From Littorina saxatilis (lineage: Eukaryota > Mollusca > Gastropoda > Littorinimorpha > Littorinidae), in the NCBI RefSeq assembly GCF_037325665.1, contig NC_090253.1:37953222-38017221 (forward strand): a DNA stretch of 64,000 nucleotides, written 5' to 3'. Below are positions 25,001 to 32,164 of this stretch, piece by piece. The notes under the pieces were generated by a model. The model was not told the DNA's origin, did no database searches, and saw nothing but the letters and a program-made list of their open reading frames with translations. Numbering within the stretch: the stretch's first letter is position 1; each line of letters begins with the position of its first letter. The position numbers and the translations under genes were made by a program.

Positions 25001-28000
25001 TGACGGACAGATCACAAATGCTGCAGGCAAAGCTTCAGAGGCGACAAAAGCACGAGTGCTGTTTGCTGGAGTGGGTCATGAGGGAGCTGATACAGCAGAA
25101 GCTGAAGATGAGGAGAAAGTGGAGAGACGTGTGCGTGGCTCCAAGCGCCGTTCTCTCAGTCTCAGTGAAAGCAAGCACAAGAAGAAGAGGAGTGAGGATT
25201 TGCTGGACAAGGTTGGAAGGGTTTGGATATGATTATATTTCAGTGGGCAGGGATGTAGCTCAGTCGGTAGCGCGCTGGATTTGTATCCAGTTGGCCGCTG
25301 TCAGCGTGAGTTCATCCCCACGTTCGGCGAGAGATTTATTTCTCAGAGTCAACTTTTTGTGCAGACTCTCCTCGGTGTCCGAACACCCCCATGTGTACAT
25401 GCAAGCACAAGACCAAGTGCGCACAAAAAAGATCCTGTAATCCATGTCAGAGTTCGGTGGGTTATACTTATAGAAACACAAAAATACCCAGCATGCTTCC
25501 TCCGAAAACGGTGTATGGCTGCCTAAATGGCATACACGTAAAATTCCACTCGTGCAAAAAACACGAGTGTACGTGGGAGTTTCAGCCCACGAACGCAGAA
25601 GAAGAACAGAAGATTATATTTCAGTGTGAGCACTGTGTGTGTAGTCTTAGGGAAAAAAAAGAAGAAAAACACATGGACAAAACTTGCAGAATGTGTACAA
25701 TTACAAACCTTTGAGGTTCATAAGTACTTGCTTTTCTTACCTTTTGTATAATTATGTGGACTTCATAAGGTGTTTTGTCTCAATCTGATAGGGTTAGCGA
25801 TCTGTTCCTGTTTTGCTAAGGCCTTGATACCACTGAGTTTTCTCTCAATACAGTAAAACCTGTCAAATAAGGACACCCTTGGGACCAGACAAAAGTGTCC
25901 TTATTCTGCAGGTGTCCTTATTAGACAGGTGCAAGTAAACGCGACAAAGTCAAGTTGAGAGAGAGAGAGAGAGAGTACTGCACATGTACATGTACATTTA
26001 TAAGAAAAACAGAAGCTGTTTAGATTAAATAGAGAAACATTTAATATTGACTGTTGTAAAACAAGTTTCAGGCATGGTACTCTCAAAAACGAAAATCCGA
26101 AAAAAAACGAAAAAAAACCAACTGCTGATTGACTTGAGATTATTATTTTTTCTTACTCAAGCCTTGTTATCTTTCACTTATATCCCTCTCAGCTTCAAGC
26201 AGAGGGCACTAAACACATTTGAATTAGTAAAAAGTCGCCTGAGCGGCCCCCTGGACCCCCAGCTTTATTTCAGCTGAAACTGCCATTCCTTCAGTACCAT
26301 GCCTGAGTTTAAAAACTTGTGATAATGCATGTTTCAGCTACTAGGTACTGCCCTGCCTTTGATCTGGCCGCACACACAGATTTCCACTCTGTTAAACTCG
26401 GTCACTGACCGGTCACTGACCCCCGTGCAGGAAGTGTTTCCTCTCTCAGATATGACAGGGGAACCACCTCTCATGGCAACAAGAAGAGCAAACGCTCGAT
26501 CGAGTCACTTTCGCAGTTCTGAATATTATATGAGGCATCAGATGGACAGGAAGAAATTGCTATTCACAACACAATGAGTCACGTTCACATAAAATTTGAG
26601 CCCGGTCACTTTTATAGTTTCCGAGAAAAGCCCAACGTTAAGTTGTGTGTTGCCGAACAGAAAAGGCTAGTTATCTCCCTTGTTTTTCTGATAACGTTCG
26701 TAAAAGGCTACAGATGTAAATACTTTGATGTAAAGAATAATCCTACAAAGTTTCAATCACATCCGATGAACTTTGTCAAAGATATAAAATGTCTAATTTT
26801 TCCTTTGACGCTGACCTGTGACCTTGAAAAAGGTCAAAGGTCAACAAAACCATCGTTAAAGTGTAGAGGTCATTGGAGGTCACGACTAAACAAAATATGA
26901 GCCCGATCGCTTTGATAGTTTCCGAGAAAAGTCCAACGTTAAGGTGGTGTCTACGGACGGCCGGACAGACTAACACTGACCGATTACATAGAGTCACTTT
27001 TTCTCAAGTGACTCAAAAACTGGGTCATTGACCCCTGGGAAGAAGGTCGTGTCTATAAACAAGGCCACCCAGCTATCACAATGCCTTTGATCTGGCCGCA
27101 CACACTTATTATGGACCCAAAATACGTGTCCGCGTCCGTAATGCCAAGGTACAGGTGTTTTACAGTGTAAAGCAGTCCGTGCCGAGACTGACTGTCCGTG
27201 TGTCCGCTAAGTCCAGTGACCGTATTTGACAGTTTTCACTGTATGTTGGAATCAAAATAGTACAAATCAGAGTGACTGACTGTACAGTCAGAAAACTAAT
27301 TCATGAACTTTTCCTAATCTCACCAAGCCAGAAAGTTTAGCAGGTCTATTCTCTGTGATGAACAGATGTTCTCTTGTTCCCAAGTGAAGTGACAAGGACT
27401 TTTTCATCTGTATGTGCAGGATACAACAAGCAGCATAAAATGTACAGCCTGTGGATTCTCATTACTGGCTGACATCCACGAATCAGGTAAGACTAATTTA
27501 TCAGATTTGACATGCACAGAAGTAGATGAAACATATGCTTGGCAGGCACACACACACACACACACCTGCATGCTGTCTACTTCCAAGAAGTTGTATGAAA
27601 TGCCTCCACTGGAATAAGTAGAATCATTTCTGTTCTAGTGAACTTTCATCCGTTTGAATTTGTAAGAAAACAATATCAACCTGCTATGAATTCCATTTGC
27701 AGACTTCGAGCGGCGGGAGAACATGCCGACTTGCCTGAAGGGGATGGCCGACCCCAGCAAGCCTGAGGTGCTGTATTTCAAAGGTACCACTGTCACAGAG
27801 CGCTTCAATTTGCCTGACTCTGCTGTAGGCGGTAAGTTCACTTTTCTTGTACATGTAACAATACAGCCAATCTGGATTTAGAGCTTTACTGTTATTATTT
27901 GATCTGCATTAAATTGGGGATAAATTTACAGAGGTTATGAAAAAAAAGTCTCAAAAAAGGGTTTCCACTGTATCTGCTATGGAAGGATGTCCACACTGAC

Positions 28001-29345
28001 ATGTTTGGATGTCCTAGGTAATCTATTACCACAGGTATCACCCAACTTTTTTGTTTTTTTGTTTGCAGACTGCCGAAAGCAGCAGAGTTCCGGGGGCGTG
28101 GAGGCCAGCGTCCAGCTGATTCGCTGCCCAGGATGCATCAGTGATGACGCCTCGTCCTCTGCCATCAGCCTCCTGGGGGCAAAGGTCACGCTGACCGACG
28201 CTGCTGCCGCCACTTCCACAGGACAGGTGAACTCCTCCCCCCCCCCCCCCCCTTGGGTTGATTTTAGGGATGCATGTTGTGCATGTGCAGGTAGGAAGAT
28301 TGTCTCTACGTTTTGAGATTTTATTTCTTTGTCGTCGCAATACCCAACTTGGCTTTGGACCCACATCACTTGCCCTTAAAAAGCATTGCAGTAAAAGTTC
28401 ATTCAAGAATTTTATCAAAAGAGTTGTGACATTTGAAAAAGCGGTTTGATCTGTTTGCCAGGAGACTGGTTCCTGCACTGCTCTTCCTGACTGCAATGGA
28501 ATCCTCTTTTAGGACCTGACAAATAAGCTGACAAAATCACGTCTTAAAGGTCCTTGTCTACAAATCGCCATTTGACCATTACAATGCACAGTCTATTATC
28601 TACAAATATCAACAATACACCCCCTTTCGATCAGGAAAGACGAAGCCAGTGTAGCCGTTTGAAAATTCATTGTAGTATTCCAGCGTAGTACTCATAGTAG
28701 GATATCCTTATTTTGGAAAATGCCAAGCGCAAAACTCCCCTCAAATCCCGTGCATTTCGTGCGTTTAAAAAAAAAAGTGTGGACAGCGCTCCAGTGTCAA
28801 ACTGTTGCTGCACTAGTTTGGGCGTGGCTATAAGCATAGTGATATGAATTTGATTGGTCAGTATTTTTAGGCAAAGCACATGTTCTCAGCAAACAGAAAA
28901 CAAAATATTGGAAGCGTGAGTCACGCTACTCAAAAATAAAATCTTTTTTTACATATATTTTTTTTTCTATTACTTTTTTCCCCATGGTTCATTCATCATT
29001 TGACATAATTTTGTATCAAAATCTAACCATAAGATTATTGAAAAAAAGCAAACATGTAGACAACCACCTTTAAAAGGCCAGTCATAAAATGGAGGTACCA
29101 TTACAGAAGTTATGAACAGAAAAACTGGAGGGTTCCACTGTACTGTCTTTATTTAGAACACTCACTTTCTCTTGTTATCTGATCCTCAGATCATGTTACA
29201 AATAGTGGAAATCATGAATTTTTGGCAGTGTCCAGAGTTTCTTCTGTCCTTTTTTTTATACACCATGAAATTAATTTCTTTCAATTTAATTTTTCAGATG
29301 TGGATATTTACACACATGGTGACTTTGACTGCAGAGGACAAATGA
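639..29345 (+). CDS. BRIP1: Fanconi anaemia group J helicase (BRIP1/FANCJ), 3' part
   Basis: FANCJ is a 5'-3' iron-sulphur DNA helicase of the XPD family that acts in the nucleus on interstrand crosslinks and G-quadruplexes. Exons: 639-776, 1350-1469, 2207-2278, 2653-2782, 5209-5315, 5512-5547, 6012-6139, 7053-7120, 21882-21996, 22645-23615, 23998-25211, 27420-27486, 27703-27831, 28069-28226, 29298-29345. Together they give 3501 nt, exactly 1167 codons with stop. [31 protein letters not shown], motif V ([14 protein letters not shown]) and motif VI ([10 protein letters not shown]) follow human BRIP1 in order. Walker A, the FeS cysteines and DEAH lie outside to the left. The tail (22645 on) is Ser/Thr/Pro-rich, with three SAAQS-type repeats and a basic KHKKKR patch. 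It ends in four small exons with CTAC and CPGC knuckles. The donor after 25211 (GTTGGA) is weak, so that join is less sure; read-through would stop at 25231. Confidence 0.9.
803..925 (-). mobile_element. SINE tail fragment
   Basis: The 3' tail of the common tRNA-derived SINE of this window in reverse orientation, recognised by the CCCGCCATT and GGGCTGAAACTCCCACG blocks. It begins about 27 nt after the splice donor of the first visible BRIP1 exon. The tRNA head is absent. Confidence 0.75.
1775..2027. mobile_element. 253-bp TA-flanked MITE, copy 1
   Basis: A short non-coding element with terminal inverted repeats of about 38 bp, starting TGTGACCCTCC and ending GGAGGGTCACA, flanked by TA on both sides as in Tc1/mariner-type insertions. 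A second copy of exactly 253 bp lies at 59442-59694 with roughly a dozen differences. It has no open frame of its own and was probably mobilised by another element's transposase. Confidence 0.85.
3517..3772 (+). pseudogene. RAG1 N-terminal zinc-module-like exon
   Basis: An acceptor (TTTTTTGTAG, ends 3498) precedes an ATG at 3517. The frame gives 70 residues with C19-x2-C22 (LCRICGER), C38, a helix-like [12 protein letters not shown], and C67-x2-C70 (TFCSKC). Human RAG1 has the same order: LCRICG, then PDLIAKVFRIDV, then FCHNC. A stop follows at 3727-3729. The next frame continues with [14 protein letters not shown], which fits the family, up to a good donor (GTAAGT at 3773), so one base has probably been gained or lost near 3727. 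In RAG1 this region binds zinc and other nuclear proteins; in the transposon its role is unknown. Confidence 0.75.
3961..4041. repeat. (CT)n microsatellite
   Basis: About 80 bp of CT dinucleotides with one TT interruption near 4018, inside the N-RAG-like element. The long Ser-Leu or Arg-Glu reading frames over it are artefacts of the repeat. Confidence 0.95.
4993..5149. mobile_element. CAGTGGAACCCCCC-type MITE, simple copy
   Basis: A 157-bp element flanked by TA with inverted ends CAGTAGAACCCCCCC and GGGGTTCCACTG; the interior alternates TTTTAAGAC blocks. It is the plainest member of a family also seen at 7463-21822 (split), 36274-36459, 40886-41133 and about 49150-49952. Confidence 0.85.
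5564..5700 (+). mobile_element. SINE tail fragment
   Basis: 3' part of the common SINE, from CTTCCTCCGAAAACGG to the GAAGAAGAAT tail, including the hairpin CACTCGTG/CACGAGTG. It begins 17 nt after the 36-bp BRIP1 exon 5512-5547. Confidence 0.8.
5747..5900. repeat. GT-rich minisatellite
   Basis: Repeats of GTGTGTTAGTGTCACT-type units mixed with pure GT runs, about 150 bp, in the BRIP1 intron before exon 6012-6139. Confidence 0.9.
6402..6752 (+). mobile_element. tRNA-derived SINE, full length
   Basis: Begins with a tRNA-like head (GGGGATGTAGCTCAGTCGG, with box A and a box-B-like GTTCGTCC). It continues through the shared body (CACAAGACC, GTGGGTTATAGAAACACG) and ends in the hairpin CACTCGTG/CACTCGTG-type tail and GAAGAAGAAG. 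Head and body divergence is small. Confidence 0.9.
7121..7462. other. BRIP1 intron, no recognisable element
   Basis: Start of the 14.8-kb intron 7121-21881. I see no gene, SINE or inverted-repeat element in this stretch. Confidence 0.6.
7493..7670 (+). repeat. Left inverted terminal repeat, outer copy
   Basis: Bases 7513-7670 are the inverse of 21438-21595 (158 bp). The outermost 20 bases (GTCAATATAACACTTACCTC) are unique to the left end. The same repeat opens the inner copy at 10727-10904. Confidence 0.9.
8005..8026 (+). repeat. 9-bp perfect hairpin in gag-like leader
   Basis: CTCTGGTTC, loop TACG, GAACCAGAG. Repeated in the inner copy at 11239-11260. Confidence 0.8.
8152..8194 (+). repeat. 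19-bp perfect hairpin in gag-like leader
   Basis: AGCCTGTTTGAGCAAGCTC, loop AATGC, then its exact inverse. The inner copy keeps it at 11386-11428 without a mismatch. It lies inside the Ser/Pro-rich gag-like stretch, about 290 nt before the 5S-like unit. Confidence 0.9.
8483..8600 (+). rRNA. 5S rRNA-like unit inside the outer DIRS-like element
   Basis: 118 nt aligned end to end with animal 5S rRNA: ACGGCCATACCACG near the start, GAAGTTAAGCAACGTCGGGC (box A region), TACTTGGATGGGTGACCGCC (intermediate element and box C), and CTGGGAACACCGGGTGC near the end. The closing helix is GCCAAC (8483-8488) with GTTGGC (8595-8600), fully paired although the bases differ from the usual GTCTAC/GTAGAC. A T4 run at 8614-8617 could end pol III transcription. 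It sits within the gag-like region, so it is captured cargo and not a chromosomal 5S cluster. Whether it is transcribed cannot be seen. Confidence 0.9.
9085..10694 (+). repeat. GGTCCGG-rich satellite-like array, outer copy
   Basis: About 1.6 kb made almost only of CCGGACC/GGTCCGG, GGTACGG and GGTCTGG words. Two related subunits alternate. The A type carries CCACCTCTGTTGGTC (anchor CACCT at 9331, 9440, 9654, 9865, 10077, 10296, 10479). The B type carries AACACTTCTGTGGGTACG (anchor at 9550, 9955, 10177, 10386, 10587). Same-type spacing is near 210 bp, so the unit is about 105 bp with a dimeric higher order. Stop codons are rare in all six frames, so long open frames arise on both strands. I see no protein family in them. 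Confidence 0.9.
11717..11834 (+). rRNA. 5S rRNA-like unit inside the inner DIRS-like element
   Basis: Same unit as 8483-8600 with one visible base change (TTGTAAAC instead of TTGAAAAC). The closing helix and internal promoter boxes are kept, and it is followed by a T5 run at 11848-11852. Confidence 0.9.
12327..13988 (+). repeat. GGTCCGG-rich satellite-like array, inner copy
   Basis: The counterpart of 9085-10694 with the same A/B subunits but small gains and losses of words (for example a triple ACCTACGGGTCCGG run at 13707-13748). It therefore changes faster in length than the flanking element. Confidence 0.9.
14047..15445 (+). pseudogene. Second gag-like stretch, inner copy (fossil)
   Basis: Gln/Ser/Pro-rich start followed by a very acidic patch ([16 protein letters not shown]) and a helical stretch, ending in a KKKKKP basic tract. 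Counterpart in the outer copy at 17857-19255. By position it is the element's structural protein region. Broken. Confidence 0.6.
15755..16340 (+). pseudogene. Reverse transcriptase/RNase H-like stretch, inner copy (fossil)
   Basis: Shows [17 protein letters not shown], the conserved start of the reverse transcriptase fingers in DIRS/Ngaro elements, and further on the RNase H-type end [10 protein letters not shown]. Counterpart in the outer copy at about 19565-20150. Recognisable but broken. Confidence 0.8.
16690..17335 (+). pseudogene. Tyrosine-recombinase-like stretch, inner copy (fossil)
   Basis: [16 protein letters not shown] and [12 protein letters not shown] correspond to the N-terminal core-binding domain of DIRS-type tyrosine recombinases, followed by [12 protein letters not shown]. 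Counterpart in the outer copy at about 20500-21145. Broken. Confidence 0.75.
17470..17562 (+). repeat. Internal complementary region, inner copy
   Basis: Bases 17470-17505 are the inverse of the left terminus and 17506-17562 the inverse of the right terminus, so the region spells the circle junction (TTACA joined to GTCAAT) on the other strand. This lets DIRS-type elements restore both ends from an internal template. Confidence 0.9.
19565..21145 (+). pseudogene. RT/RNase H- and recombinase-like stretches, outer copy (fossil)
   Basis: Same order and families as in the inner copy, about 99 percent alike by eye. Broken. Confidence 0.75.
21281..21373 (+). repeat. Internal complementary region, outer copy
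   Basis: Same structure as at 17470-17562; the junction between the two end-complements lies at 21316/21317. Confidence 0.9.
21438..21640 (-). repeat. Right inverted terminal repeat, outer copy
   Basis: Bases 21438-21595 mirror the left repeat, followed by a right-specific 45-base end finishing AAGAAGCCTTACA. The inner copy has the same at 17627-17829. Confidence 0.9.
22528..22640. repeat. (TG)n microsatellite
   Basis: Imperfect TG repeat of about 110 bp that ends only a few bases before the acceptor of the large BRIP1 exon at 22645; it takes the place of the usual polypyrimidine tract there. Confidence 0.9.
23650..23744 (+). mobile_element. Short SINE, second head type
   Basis: Head GACGGGCGCAGTGGCCTAGTGG joined directly to the common tail (CATACACATAAAAATCC to GAAGAA), with the middle of the body lost. 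Confidence 0.7.
25246..25611 (+). mobile_element. tRNA-derived SINE with 15-bp target duplication
   Basis: Full-length common SINE with head GGGATGTAGCTCAGTCGGTAG. The flanking direct repeats GATTATATTTCAGTG at 25231-25245 and 25612-25626 are identical, so the insertion is recent. It starts 34 nt past the proposed end of the large BRIP1 exon (25211). Confidence 0.92.
25851..27241. mobile_element. Tigger/pogo-like element, non-coding remnant
   Basis: The ends CAGTAAAACCTGTCAAATA and (inverted) CAGTGAAAACTGTCAAATA are flanked by TA. They resemble the ends of the Tigger element at 50896. No transposase is left. The interior contains an AGGTCA-rich repeat at 26481-27016, nested within it. Confidence 0.75.
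26481..27016 (+). repeat. Dispersed DR1-bearing repeat, copy 1
   Basis: Starts AAGAAGAGCAAACGCTCGATC and ends in the palindrome GAGTCACTT/AAGTGACTC. It shares about 95 percent of its sequence with 30670-31287. It carries one AGGTCAAAGGTCA (26831-26843), a direct repeat of the nuclear-receptor half-site spaced by one base. The other copy carries two. Confidence 0.85.
28237..28252. repeat. C16 homopolymer
   Basis: Run of 16 C, 10 nt downstream of a BRIP1 splice donor (28227). Confidence 0.9.
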
Positions 29346-29481
29346 GAAACTCAACCCCATATTGCAATGAGAAACTTTTGTCATGTTGCCTGCATCTATG
29401 GTTAAAGTGTATTCATTGTGCTTCACATGATTACTCCAATTCACTGTCATGTTATATGCAAAAGCCAGGTTACCCATCATA

Positions 29482-30052
29482 TACACTGAACGGCGAAAGT
29501 TAGGGACCGCCCTTGACAAAACCAGGCCATCCTGACCTGGGCCTCTCCAGAACGCTGTTGGTGGCCTGGAACTTCTGATGCAGCCTGACCACGACAGAAT
29601 GGGACATTCCAAGTCGTCTGCCCACTTCTCGCTTGCGTACGCCGTCTTGCAGCCATGCGATGGCCCGGGTTTTGTTGAAGGTGGTCACCTTTCGTCTGGG
29701 AGGATAGTGAGAAGATGGTGGCTAAAGGAAAATCGCGGGGCTATAAAGCCTAACTGGTGACAACAGTTCACTCTCAACACATCCCCCCTGCACGTGCATA
29801 ACAAATTTTTCATCTTTCCCGCCCAGGCTTGCCCACGCGCCAGCGTAAAAATGGTCCACTTTTTGCAGTTTGGCAGTTTCTGTCTCGTGCCCTAGCCAGG
29901 CCTCCGTGGATCCCGCTAACACAGCATTGCTCACCCACTGGTGTGTACGGCCTGACAGCCATTTGGTTTTATAAACTTAGGAACAAGGAGTTTGGCACAG
30001 ATGAAGTCAGCTGTTTTTTTCAAGGGCGGTCCCTAACTTTTGCCGTTCAGTA
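29482..30052 (-). mobile_element. Tc1/mariner-type element, deleted
   Basis: Inverted ends TACACTGAACGGCGAAAGTT and (reversed) TACTGAACGGCAAAAGTT, each followed by AGGGACCGCCC, flanked by TA. On the minus strand, 29500-29688 encodes a Tc1 transposase N-terminal helix-turn-helix region: GRRLGMSHSVVVRLHQKFQ followed by ERPRSGWPG. The catalytic DDE part is missing, so this is an internally deleted copy of 571 bp. Confidence 0.9.
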
Positions 30053-30669
30053 TATGTATGTACATAATTATGCCTGCTTTTTGTCTTGTCATGATACAAA
30101 CTTGTGCCAGGGGAGGATTTAAATGCAGAAGTAAATGTGTTGCATTCAGGTCTCCTCGGCATCACATTACATGCTTTGAATTAATTGAATGCAATATTTG
30201 TTTATTTGACTTTTAAATGTTAGCTAGTATTGTGTGGTTGTTGTTATGTTGTTCAGTGTATACATAAATACAGAAATAGATTCCATTTTTCATGGTTAAT
30301 CAGCTAGAACTGTGTTATTCTGCTTTATTTGTGAAATACTAATTGCAAATATGCTGGAAATTACTGTTTGGAGTGCATGCAACCTGATATACATCATGAC
30401 ACTATTCTATGAATACAGAAACACATTCTTTCTCTCCCTGGCTCTCTCTCTCTATCTAGGTAATTGAAATCACAATGGTAAATGAACTTTATCAGACACA
30501 TTGTTCTTCCTCCACACTTTTGTAGTTTTAATTTCGGTGCTGTGTTGTTTCATGAAGAAAATACACTTTTGATTCAGATTGTATTCTAGGCATATGGTCA
30601 TATGTGCCGTGTACTGTTCTCTTTGGAAAACCAATAGTTCAAGAACACTCAAAGTTCAAGTAAAGAAAC

Positions 30670-31287
30670 AAGAAGAGCAAACGCTCGATCAAGTCACTTT
30701 TGCAGTTCTGAATATTATATGAGGCATCAGATGGACAGGAAGAAATTGCTATTCACAACACAATGCATACCTGAAGCATACCTGTGACCTTGAAAAAGGT
30801 CAAAGGTCACCAAAGCAGACGTCAAAGTGTAGAGGTCACTGGGAGTCACGTTCACATAAAATTTGAGCCCGGTCACTTTTATAGTTTCCGAGAAAAGCCC
30901 AACGTTAAGTTGTGTGTTGCCGAACAGAAAAGGCTAGTTATCTCCCTTGTTTTTCTGATAACGTTCGTAAAAGGCTACAGATGTAAATACTTTGATGTAA
31001 AGAATAATCCTACAAAGTTTCAATCACATCCGATGAACTTTGTCAAAGATATAAAATGTCTAATTTTTCCTTTGACGCTGACCTGTGACCTTGAAAAAGG
31101 TCAAAGGTCAACGAAACCATCGTTAAAGTGTAGAAGTCATTGGAGGTCACGACTAAACAAAATATGAGCCCGATCGCTTTGATAGTTTCCGAGAAAAGTC
31201 CAACGTTAAGGTGGTGTCTACGGCCGGCCGGCCGGACAGACTAACACTGACCGATTACATAGAGTCACTTTTTCTCAAGTGACTCAA
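30670..31287 (+). repeat. Dispersed DR1-bearing repeat, copy 2
   Basis: Longer copy of the family at 26481. AGGTCAAAGGTCA occurs at 30797-30809 and 31098-31110. The right end has the palindrome GAGTCACTT/AAGTGACTC. Confidence 0.85.
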
Positions 31288-31754
31288 TAAAATGCTTCCA
31301 TGTTAAAACATTTGTTGCATCATAAAAGCAAAGGTGTTGACCAGTTTTATTGTTATTATCATTACTACTACTACATAAATGTACCATATTTGTATGGGTG
31401 CCTGCTATGTTGTACATGCATGTTCACATTGATTTGACATCAAGGGATGAAATCACATTAAACCTGTGCTGTGACTTGGAAAAGTGACCAAAATATGATT
31501 TTAATGACATTTCGTGCTGTGATTTTTGTATGTCCTTCGGATGATTAAATCAGAAATGAACTTGTATTTATCTTCGTTTTGTGTGTATGCTTGTTATTTT
31601 AATTGATCAACACAAGCATGTCTTTCCAATAAATACAATTCAATCGTTAACTGTATCATGAACAGAAACAACGAAAACACATGCATGAAATCACTGTGAA
31701 GAAAATGCATTAACCATACTGTCCATCTACAGAAACAATAAGTAAAAACACAGA

Positions 31755-31975
31755 ACTCATTAGGCCCCCCCAACGGTAACATAGGCCCAAAAAATAGGGT
31801 CGGGATTTTATTTTTTTAATTTTTTAAATTTTTTTCAAAAAAACATTTTTAAGTTATTTTGCCAAAAAACAAGACTTATTTTTTTTCCCTCCAAATGCCA
31901 AAAAAAAAGTCTAGGGTCGCGCGAAAAAATAGTGTCGGTCAGGATACCGTAAACAGACTATTTTTGCTGTTGTTG
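31755..31975. repeat. A/T-rich dispersed repeat (AATAGGGTCGG family)
   Basis: Shares GGTAACATAGGCCCAAAAAA and AATAGGGTCGG words with the element at 49957-50256. Probably a decayed MITE. Confidence 0.5.
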
Positions 31976-32164
31976 GCCTTACTGGACAAGACAGTCGCCA
32001 TATACTCCCCCTATCTCACACACACACACACACACACATTTTTTCACATCCCTGAACGTCAGCAGTAATGCCAGAGACTTCCATGTCTGAATAGGCTGGT
32101 TCTGAACACATAACAAAATAAATAGCACCCACAAGTCTAACGAGAGTGGCAGATGCGCTGAATT

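Larger units (their letters stand above)
29346..32164. other. BRIP1-RAD1 convergent intergenic region
   Basis: About 2.8 kb between the stop codons of BRIP1 (plus) and RAD1 (minus). It holds a Tc1-type element (29482-30052), a DR1-bearing repeat (30670-31287) and an A/T-rich repeat (31755-31975). An AATAAA at 31286 lies just past the DR1 repeat. I could not decide which poly(A) signals either gene uses. Confidence 0.7.
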
